The notes beneath the pieces are model-generated. The model did no database searches, had not been told where the DNA came from, and saw only the letters and a program-made list of their open reading frames with translations. Positions 1 to 5,635 of a stretch of DNA of 10,393 bases are shown piece by piece. Every line of letters begins with the position of its first letter. Position 1 is the stretch's first letter. The position numbers and the translations under genes are program-made. The stretch comes from JBBRMY01 sp038230595 (GTDB taxonomy: Bacteria > Bacteroidota > Ignavibacteria > Tepidaquicellales > Tepidaquicellaceae), in assembly GCA_038230595.1 (NCBI GenBank), contig JBBRMY010000096.1, positions 1 through 10,393 on the forward strand. The letters run 5' to 3'.

Positions 1-87
1 GCTTGATAAAAAATTGCTAATGCAATTAAATTAAATAATTAACGCATTTCAAGGTTGATTGAAAACCTTCAAAATTATATATGTGTA

Positions 88-128
88 CGTTGGTGATGTT
101 CCGATAAATCGGAACTTAAACACCAACG
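88..128 (+). promoter_or_regulatory. Long two-part hairpin upstream of rpsU
   Basis: An outer stem of 8 bp (88-95 with 121-128, CGTTGGTG/CACCAACG) encloses, after a small asymmetric internal loop (AT on the left, TTAAA on the right), a second perfect 7-bp stem (98-104 with 109-115, GTTCCGA/TCGGAAC) closed by a TAAA loop. All 15 pairs are Watson-Crick. It is followed by GGAGG (128-132) and not by a T run, so it does not look like an intrinsic terminator. It may be a cis-acting RNA element of the rpsU leader, the end of an upstream transcript, or a protein-binding site. Two simpler hairpins precede it (12-17/22-27 and 51-56/64-69). The structure is seen directly; the function is unknown. Confidence 0.55.
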
Positions 129-183
129 GAGGCAGATTATCTGTAATTTGCATTAAAACATACAAAAAAGCACGTATTCTACA

Positions 184-213
184 TTGAAAATATAACAATT
201 TATTGCTATTTTG
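184..213 (+). promoter_or_regulatory. Candidate Bacteroidota-type promoter for rpsU
   Basis: TTG at 184-186 and TATTTTG at 207-213 are separated by 20 bases. This resembles the TTTG / TAnnTTTG (-33/-7) promoter of Bacteroidota, with the -7 element one base short. A start site about 7 bases downstream would give a leader of roughly 30 bases and would exclude the 88-128 hairpin from that transcript. This is a motif match only. Confidence 0.3.
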
Positions 214-235
214 ATTCATAACATAAAAAAAGAAA

Positions 236-241
236 AGAGGT
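236..241 (+). promoter_or_regulatory. Shine-Dalgarno sequence of rpsU
   Basis: AGAGGT, inside a purine-rich stretch, ends 8 bases before the TTG start codon. GAGGT is complementary to ACCTC in the 3' tail of 16S rRNA. The leaders of the other genes in this window lack a comparable match at the right distance, so this site stands out and also supports the TTG start at 250. Confidence 0.6.
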
Positions 242-249
242 AAATTAAT

Positions 250-447
250 TTGTTCAAAGTTTTGATACAAGACGGTGAATCTGTCGATAAGGCTCTAAAA
301 AGATTCAAAAAGAAATACGAAAAATCCGGCATTTTAAAGGAATTCAGAAGAAGAATGTTTTATAACAAGCCTTCTGTTGAAAAGAAAATGGATCTGGAAA
401 GAGCGATAAGAAAGAATAAAAGAATAATCGCAGAAGAGAACAATTAA
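250..447 (+). CDS. rpsU: 30S ribosomal protein bS21
   Basis: This 65-residue basic protein belongs to the bS21 family, a small-subunit protein that sits near the 16S rRNA 3' end and the mRNA exit platform and affects initiation. The N-terminal pattern (VLIQDGESVDKALKRFKKK, residues 4-22), the RRR stretch at 33-35 and KPSVEKK at 40-46 are typical, as is the length. The start must be TTG: an in-frame TAA lies three codons upstream and the first in-frame ATG is codon 36. It is monocistronic by appearance, with a terminator immediately downstream. Unlike its neighbours it has a Shine-Dalgarno sequence. From memory, the residue of Flavobacterium bS21 that contacts the anti-Shine-Dalgarno is Tyr54; an ungapped alignment places Arg54 here. 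Family assignment is certain; the regulatory meaning is inference. Confidence 0.95.
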   Translation: MFKVLIQDGESVDKALKRFKKKYEKSGILKEFRRRMFYNKPSVEKKMDLERAIRKNKRIIAEENN

Positions 448-473
448 TTATTTATTAAAATAATTTGTTTTGT

Positions 474-511
474 CCCACCAGTAAATCTTTTTATTGGTGG
501 GCATTTTTTTT
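474..511 (+). terminator. Intrinsic terminator of rpsU
   Basis: An 11-bp stem (474-484 with 491-501, one G-T wobble, core CCCACCA/TGGTGGG) with a 6-base loop is followed after two bases by eight T residues (504-511). It separates rpsU from hpt. Confidence 0.9.
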
Positions 512-543
512 AAATCAATCTAATTTTACTCTTCTCTTTCTCA

Positions 544-1065
544 TTGGAAAAAACTAAAAAGCCAAAAGTTTATATAAGCCGCGCTGAACTTAAAAAAAGA
601 ATTAAGGAGCTTGGCAAGCAGCTCAACAAAGATTATAAAGGCAAGAAGCCTATTTTCATAGGTGTATTGAACGGATCATTCATGTTCCTTTCAGACCTTA
701 TCCGCGAGATAAAGCTTGACTGTGAAGTTGATTTTTTTAAGCTGTCAAGTTATGGTGACAGCAAGATCTCATCCGGAGAAGTAACTCTTTTGAAAGATCT
801 TAATTGTCAGGTAGAAGATCAGGATATAATCATCGTAGAAGATATTATTGATACAGGTCTTTCCATAAAATATATCAGAGATCTTGTAATGCAAAGGAAA
901 CCAAAGTCGCTGAAATTCGTAACACTGTTATATAAGAAAGACGTAGCAAAAATAGATTTCAAGATAGATTACATCGCATTTAAGATCAAAAATGACTTTG
1001 TAATCGGATACGGACTGGATTATGCTCAGAAGTACAGGAATTTAAAAGAAATATATGTGTTATAA
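544..1065 (+). CDS. hpt: Hypoxanthine phosphoribosyltransferase
   Basis: This cytosolic purine-salvage enzyme transfers the phosphoribosyl group of PRPP to hypoxanthine (and usually guanine), giving IMP or GMP. The 173-residue length is normal. The PRPP-binding loop VEDIIDTG (residues 98-105, with Asp103 as the expected catalytic base), the flexible loop SSYGDSKISSGEV (68-80), LNGSFMF (42-48), LLYKK (128-132) and the C-terminal FVIGYGLDYAQKYRNL (152-167) are all present. The TTG at 544 is the best start: a TAA lies at 511-513 in frame and the first ATG would remove the first 46 residues, including part of the core. There is no Shine-Dalgarno sequence. ftsH begins 18 bases downstream, and hpt-ftsH adjacency is common in bacteria, so the two are probably co-transcribed. 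The tilS gene often found beside them is not in this window. Confidence 0.93.
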   Translation: MEKTKKPKVYISRAELKKRIKELGKQLNKDYKGKKPIFIGVLNGSFMFLSDLIREIKLDCEVDFFKLSSYGDSKISSGEVTLLKDLNCQVEDQDIIIVEDIIDTGLSIKYIRDLVMQRKPKSLKFVTLLYKKDVAKIDFKIDYIAFKIKNDFVIGYGLDYAQKYRNLKEIYVL

Positions 1066-1083
1066 TGTAAAACAATCAATTTA

Positions 1084-3096
1084 ATGGACAACAAAAAGAA
1101 TAATAAAAATAATGATGAATTTAACTGGAACCGTGTTTTCAGAATAGTGCTCGGATGGAGTGCAATTCTTATCGGTTTCTTTTTGATTATGATATATACG
1201 AAAAGTTCAGATGGAAAGTATTCTGATATTTCGTACGATGAATTTCAAAGACTTATAAGAGATAAAAAAATTGAAAGCGCATTAGTTAAAAAATCTGATA
1301 ATAATTATGAATTCATGGGCAAACTGAAAGGCATGGAACCCCTGAATGTTAATGGCAGAACTTTTAATGCAGATAAGATAACAGTTTTCCTTCCTTATAC
1401 GAATATAGATGAGAATGTAATTAAGAACTGGAACGAAAGTGGATTCAGATTCACAGTTGAAAAAGATGACGGCGGATGGCTTGGACCAATACTTGGTATG
1501 CTTCCATGGCTGCTTATCATTGTTTTCTGGGTCGTAATAATGAAGCGAATGAATTCCGGCGGTGCAGGCGGTAACAGGAATATTTTCTCTTTTGGAAAAT
1601 CGAAAGCTAAAATGCTGAATGAGTCTGCTATCAAAATTACTTTTCAGGATGTTGCAGGAGTAGAAGAAGCAAAGACTGAGCTTTCAGAAATAATAGAATT
1701 TTTAAGATCACCGGCTAAATTCCAGAAGCTTGGCGGAAAAATACCTAAAGGAGTTTTATTGTTAGGTCCTCCGGGAACAGGTAAAACTTTATTAGCAAGA
1801 GCAGTAGCAGGAGAAGCTGGGGTGCCATTCTTCTCTATCAGCGGAGCTGACTTTGTTGAAATGTTTGTTGGAGTTGGTGCTTCAAGAGTAAGAGACCTTT
1901 TTGAGCAGGGAAAAAAGCATGCTCCATGTATAATTTTCATAGATGAGATCGATGCTGTCGGAAGACACAGAGGTGCAGGAGTTGGCGGAGGTCATGATGA
2001 ACGTGAGCAAACTCTTAATCAGCTTTTGATCGAGATGGACGGCTTTGAGCAAAATAATGGTGTTATAGTTATAGCCTCTACAAACAGACCTGACATTTTA
2101 GATCCGGCACTTTTAAGACCGGGTAGATTTGACAGACAGGTTGTTGTTGACAGGCCTGATATTAAAGGTCGTGAAGGAATTCTTATTGTTCATACAAGAA
2201 AAATTCCCATGGCTGCTGATGTAAAAATTGATCTTATCGCAAAAGGTACTCCCGGATTTTCAGGAGCCGATCTTGCAAATTTAGTTAATGAAGCGGCGCT
2301 TTTAGCTGCAAGAAAAGATGCTGATGTTGTCTCTATGAGAGATATGGAAGATGCAAAAGATAAAGTGATGATGGGTACTGAAAGAAAAAGTATGATCATT
2401 ACTGATAAGGAAAAGAAAACAACTTCTTATCACGAATGCGGACACGTAATCGTAGCAAAGATGATACCTGAATCAGATCCTGTACATAAAGTAACTATCA
2501 TTCCAAGAGGAAGAGCATTAGGTGTTACAACATATCTTCCGATCGATGAGAAGCATACGTATTCAAAAGAATATCTGGAAGCAATGATAGCCTATGCAAT
2601 GGGCGGACGTGCTGCTGAGAAGCTTGTATTCAATGAATTTACCACCGGCGCATCAAATGATATTGAAAGAGCAACAGGAATGGCAAGAAAAATGGTATGC
2701 GAATTCGGAATGAGCGACAGACTTGGACCGGTTGCATATGGTCAGAAGAATGAAGAAGTATTCCTTGGAAGAGATATGAATAATTCAAAGAACTACAGTG
2801 AATCTACTGCTATAATGATAGATGATGAAGTTAAAAGAATTGTTTCAGCCGGTATGAATCTTGCTGAAAGACTTCTTAAAGATAATATAGATAAGCTTCA
2901 TAGATTATCAGCTGTACTTCTTGAAAGAGAAATTCTTGATTCTGAAGAAATAGACAAAGTACTTAACGGAATTGAGCTTCCTCCATTTGTTAAGGAGCTT
3001 CCTTATGTCAATCCTTATCTTAATAAAGAACCGAAAAAAGAGCCAAAGACTAAAGAAAACCCGGGCTTGCCCGGAAATATAGCATTGGCTAATTAG
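1084..3096 (+). CDS. ftsH: ATP-dependent zinc metalloprotease FtsH
   Basis: This inner-membrane AAA+ protease forms hexamers that extract and degrade misfolded membrane proteins and short-lived regulators. At 670 residues it is full length. In order: a first membrane segment (about 19-39), a periplasmic domain (about 40-130), a second membrane segment (about 134-153), then the AAA domain with Walker A GPPGTGKT (228-235), pore motif FVG (261-263), Walker B IIFIDEID (283-290) and the second region of homology with RPGRFDR (345-351). The peptidase domain has HECGH (450-454) as zinc-binding HExxH and Asp526 in TTGASND as the likely third ligand. The Ala usual in HEAGH is Cys here; the catalytic residues are intact. 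The C-terminal tail is Lys/Pro-rich. Its ATG lies 18 bases after hpt, with no Shine-Dalgarno sequence. Confidence 0.97.
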   Translation: MDNKKNNKNNDEFNWNRVFRIVLGWSAILIGFFLIMIYTKSSDGKYSDISYDEFQRLIRDKKIESALVKKSDNNYEFMGKLKGMEPLNVNGRTFNADKITVFLPYTNIDENVIKNWNESGFRFTVEKDDGGWLGPILGMLPWLLIIVFWVVIMKRMNSGGAGGNRNIFSFGKSKAKMLNESAIKITFQDVAGVEEAKTELSEIIEFLRSPAKFQKLGGKIPKGVLLLGPPGTGKTLLARAVAGEAGVPFFSISGADFVEMFVGVGASRVRDLFEQGKKHAPCIIFIDEIDAVGRHRGAGVGGGHDEREQTLNQLLIEMDGFEQNNGVIVIASTNRPDILDPALLRPGRFDRQVVVDRPDIKGREGILIVHTRKIPMAADVKIDLIAKGTPGFSGADLANLVNEAALLAARKDADVVSMRDMEDAKDKVMMGTERKSMIITDKEKKTTSYHECGHVIVAKMIPESDPVHKVTIIPRGRALGVTTYLPIDEKHTYSKEYLEAMIAYAMGGRAAEKLVFNEFTTGASNDIERATGMARKMVCEFGMSDRLGPVAYGQKNEEVFLGRDMNNSKNYSESTAIMIDDEVKRIVSAGMNLAERLLKDNIDKLHRLSAVLLEREILDSEEIDKVLNGIELPPFVKELPYVNPYLNKEPKKEPKTKENPGLPGNIALAN

Positions 3097-3120
3097 ATCA
3101 GTAAGTTTTAAAATTTAAAA

Positions 3121-3154
3121 AGCGGTCTTTTATTTTCAGAGATCGCTTTTTTTT
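3121..3154 (+). terminator. Intrinsic terminator of hpt-ftsH
   Basis: An 8-bp stem (3121-3128 with 3140-3147, AGCGGTCT/AGATCGCT, one G-T wobble) with an 11-base loop runs into eight T residues (3147-3154). It lies 25 bases after the ftsH stop codon. Confidence 0.88.
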
Positions 3155-3180
3155 ATGTTCAATTGCAGTTAACGATCAGA

Positions 3181-3810
3181 ATGGAAAAAGGTAATAAAAA
3201 ATTAAGCTGGACAAATGAATTGATGAGAAAATCAATTCATCTTGGATATTCACTTTCAGGCTTTCTTTATTTTTATTTTGACCGGACACAGATGCTTTAC
3301 ATACTTGGGATTATTTCCGTAGCAATGATAATTGTTGACCTTGTAAGAACTAAAATGAAGCCGGTTCAAAATCTTTATGTAGATGCTTTTGGAAAGATAT
3401 TGCGGGATCATGAACGAAATAATAAAAAATCATTATTTACAGGCGGTACTTATTTAGTTATTGCTACATTTATTTGCATTCTACTTTTTCCAAAAGAAGT
3501 TGCTATAAAAAGTATTTTTATAATAATATTTTGTGATTCTGCTGCTGCAATAATCGGCAAGCTTTTTGGTTCAGCTAAAGTCTGGGGGAAAACAATTGAA
3601 GGCTCTTTAGCTTTTGTTGCTGTCGGCATGGTCGTAATTTTTCTGACCCCTAACTATACGCTTAGCATTAATGAATATTACGTTGCTGCCTCATGCCTCC
3701 TGCTCACATCAATTGTAGAGCTATTGCCTATAAAATTTGATGATAATATTTTCATCCCTCTTTTTTATGGAGGAATATATATGTTACTTTTAAAACTATT
3801 TATAATATAA
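3181..3810 (+). CDS. Diacylglycerol/polyprenol kinase family membrane protein
   Basis: This 209-residue, strongly hydrophobic protein has about six membrane segments. It belongs to the CTP-dependent lipid kinase family that includes yeast dolichol kinase Sec59, plant phytol kinases and bacterial homologues, related to phosphatidate cytidylyltransferases. The signature is CDSAAAIIGKLFG (118-130) followed by WGKTIEGSLA (135-144), then E180 and the conserved FDDNIFIPL (186-194); KSIHLGY near the N-terminus is also typical. The expected reaction is phosphorylation of a membrane lipid alcohol (diacylglycerol or a polyprenol) with CTP; the actual substrate cannot be told from sequence. I chose ATG 3181. 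An upstream TTG at 3163 would add only six residues and would sit nearer the ftsH terminator. ychF follows after 43 bases and may share the transcript. Confidence 0.85.
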   Translation: MEKGNKKLSWTNELMRKSIHLGYSLSGFLYFYFDRTQMLYILGIISVAMIIVDLVRTKMKPVQNLYVDAFGKILRDHERNNKKSLFTGGTYLVIATFICILLFPKEVAIKSIFIIIFCDSAAAIIGKLFGSAKVWGKTIEGSLAFVAVGMVVIFLTPNYTLSINEYYVAASCLLLTSIVELLPIKFDDNIFIPLFYGGIYMLLLKLFII

Positions 3811-3853
3811 CTTCAGTTCATAAGCCCGTCTTAGGAACGTTAATAATAATCTT

Positions 3854-4957
3854 ATGTCTTTAAAATGCGGTATAGTAGGACTTCCAAACGTAGGGAAGTC
3901 AACATTGTTTAATGCTCTAACGTCTTCACAAAATGCTCAGGCAGCAAATTATCCTTTCTGTACTATTGACCCCAACGTCGGGTCGGTAATAGTCCCTGAC
4001 GAAAGAATAGAAAAGCTTACAGCTTTGTACAATCCAAAAAAAATAATTCCTTCAACGTTTGAATTCGTTGACATTGCCGGCCTTGTCAGAGGCGCATCTA
4101 AGGGTGAAGGGCTTGGTAACCAGTTCCTTTCTCATATCAGGGAAACAGATGCGATCATTCACATAGTAAGATGCTTTGAAGATGAAAATATCATTCATGT
4201 AGAGGGAAAAGTAGATCCGAAATCAGATATAGAGATCATAGAGACCGAGCTTATTTTAAAGGATGTTGAGTCAGTGGAAAAAAGAACTGAAAGAACTTCT
4301 AAAGGATTGAAATCCGGCGACAAAAAAGTAAAGGCTGAAGTTGAATACCTGAATGAGCTTAAAGCACATCTGGAAAGCGGAAGGCTTGCCAGATATTTTA
4401 AGACAGAAAGAACTGAAGATGAAAAGCTTGTTATGAATGAAATGCATTTGCTTACTGACAAAGAATTTCTTTATGTTGCAAATGTTGACGATAAAGATAT
4501 TAATGGAAATAAATATTCAGATATAGTAAAAGAAATTGCAACTAAAGAAGGAGCAAATTTTTTAATTCTGTCTGTACAGATAGAATCCGAGATATCTCAG
4601 CTTGAAACTGTAGAGGAGAAAAAAGATTTTCTGAATGAACTTGGTTTAAATGAATCAGGACTTGACCATATGATAAGAGAAGCTTATGCGCTTTTAAATC
4701 TTATAACATATTTTACCTGCGGAGAGAAAGAAATTCATGCATGGACTATACATAAAGGAATAAAAGCACCACAGGCTGCAGGAGTGATCCATACAGATTT
4801 TGAAAAAGGATTTATACGCGCAGAAGTAATAAAGTATAAGGATATTATTGAACACAAAACTGAAGCTGTGATAAAAGAAAAAGGTTTATTGCATGTTGAA
4901 GGAAAAGATTACGTATTCGAAGACGGAGATATCGCGAATTTCAGGTTTAATGTGTAA
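3854..4957 (+). CDS. ychF: Redox-regulated P-loop ATPase YchF (Obg family)
   Basis: YchF/OLA1 is a universally conserved ribosome-associated Obg-family P-loop protein that prefers ATP to GTP and is linked to translation and stress responses. The 367-residue length is standard. G1 GLPNVGKST (9-17), the YPFCTIDPNVG stretch (33-43), G3 DIAGLVRGAS (73-82) and the following GEGLGNQFLSHIRETDAI are diagnostic, as is the C-terminal TGS domain (about 280-365, with AWTIHKGIKAPQAAGVIHTD). The G4-equivalent motif, which replaces the NKxD of true GTPases, is NVDD (210-213), where NVxE is more usual. A coiled region lies at about 130-180. The start is ATG with no Shine-Dalgarno sequence. The gene ends 15 bases before the convergent higA stop codon, with no obvious terminator between them. 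Confidence 0.96.
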   Translation: MSLKCGIVGLPNVGKSTLFNALTSSQNAQAANYPFCTIDPNVGSVIVPDERIEKLTALYNPKKIIPSTFEFVDIAGLVRGASKGEGLGNQFLSHIRETDAIIHIVRCFEDENIIHVEGKVDPKSDIEIIETELILKDVESVEKRTERTSKGLKSGDKKVKAEVEYLNELKAHLESGRLARYFKTERTEDEKLVMNEMHLLTDKEFLYVANVDDKDINGNKYSDIVKEIATKEGANFLILSVQIESEISQLETVEEKKDFLNELGLNESGLDHMIREAYALLNLITYFTCGEKEIHAWTIHKGIKAPQAAGVIHTDFEKGFIRAEVIKYKDIIEHKTEAVIKEKGLLHVEGKDYVFEDGDIANFRFNV

Positions 4958-4972
4958 TTGATTCTTCAGTGA

Positions 4973-5272
4973 TTATGCTGCTGTTATAGAAATTTTTTTA
5001 ATGGCAGTAAGTTCTTTGGATTTTAGATTGTTCTCTTCTTCAATATCATAATCGTCCTGAAGTCCAAGCCAAAATTTGGCAGAATTTCCAAAATATTTGC
5101 TCAATCGCAGTGCTGTATCTGCAGTGATCCGCCTGTTTCCTTTTATTATTTCAGAAATCCTAGTTTGAGGAATATTAGTATCTTTTGATAATTTATATGC
5201 GGATATATTGAATCCGTTTAGAAACTCATCTTTTAAAACCTCTCCCGGATGTATGTTTTTTAATTTTTTCAT
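4973..5272 (-). CDS. higA: HigA-family antitoxin (XRE HTH)
   Basis: This is the DNA-binding antitoxin of a type II toxin-antitoxin pair; it should neutralise HigB by direct binding and repress the shared promoter. At 99 residues it has the normal HigA/VapI length. The N-terminal HPGEVLKDEFL (8-18) is the family signature, followed by a helix-turn-helix of the Xre/lambda type (about 24-61, with AYKLSKDTNIPQTRISEIIKG). After it comes RITADTALRLSKYFGNSAKFW (48-68), also typical. The last 30 residues are polar and probably flexible. It lies 9 bases after the higB stop codon in the toxin-first order that is characteristic of higBA. The start is ATG with no Shine-Dalgarno sequence. Confidence 0.93.
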   Translation of the reverse strand: MKKLKNIHPGEVLKDEFLNGFNISAYKLSKDTNIPQTRISEIIKGNRRITADTALRLSKYFGNSAKFWLGLQDDYDIEEENNLKSKELTAIKKISITAA

Positions 5273-5281
5273 TGTTGATAT

Positions 5282-5566
5282 TTATTTATGATAATCAATA
5301 ATTCTGACATTGCTTGCGTTATTATCTTTCCACTGAAATATTATTCTCCATTGATCATTGATCCGAATGCTATAATGATCTTTATAATTTCCTAAAAGCT
5401 TTTCCAGTTTATTTGATGGCGGTACTCTGAGATCTATTAAACTTGAAGAGTTATTAAGCATTCTTAGTTTTCGTCTTCCTATCTTTTGAATTTCCAGAGG
5501 TATTTTCCTGTTAGCTTCACCATTCCAGATACTTTCGGTTTCTTTTGAGTTAAAGGAGATTATCAT
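5282..5566 (-). CDS. higB: HigB-family toxin (RelE/ParE superfamily)
   Basis: This is the toxin of the type II pair, predicted to be a ribosome-dependent mRNA endonuclease of the RelE fold. The 94-residue sequence carries the classic HigB pattern: KETESIWNGE (8-17), RRKLRMLN (31-38), LIDLRVPPSNKLEKL (43-57), then YSIRINDQWRIIFQW (65-79) and a C-terminal IIDYH (89-93). Basic residues and the C-terminal His that contribute to activity in this family are present, so it looks intact. It precedes higA by 9 bases. The 69-base gap to feoB upstream on the same strand could hold its own promoter, but read-through from the iron operon is possible because no terminator is visible after feoB. Confidence 0.93.
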   Translation of the reverse strand: MIISFNSKETESIWNGEANRKIPLEIQKIGRRKLRMLNNSSSLIDLRVPPSNKLEKLLGNYKDHYSIRINDQWRIIFQWKDNNASNVRIIDYHK

Positions 5567-5635
5567 GTAATTCTACTAACGTTAAAGGTAAGTATGCTAA
5601 TTTATAAAAACAAGATTGAAAATATGAGACATAAA

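Noticed and set aside
88..143. Fluoride-riboswitch-like start (GGTGATG followed later by CACC)
   Set aside because: The downstream hairpin and the conserved TGATG/CTCC part of that riboswitch are missing, and the next gene is rpsU, not a fluoride exporter.
49..270. Minus-strand 73-codon reading frame upstream of rpsU
   Set aside because: It overlaps the rpsU start region and the long hairpin, has no recognisable domain and a composition typical of random AT-rich DNA.
1395..2399. Three minus-strand reading frames inside ftsH
   Set aside because: They are antisense shadows of the strongly conserved FtsH coding sequence and show no family features of their own.
4195..4461. Minus-strand frame inside ychF
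   Set aside because: It is Ser-rich shadow translation of the ychF coiled region, without homology signals.
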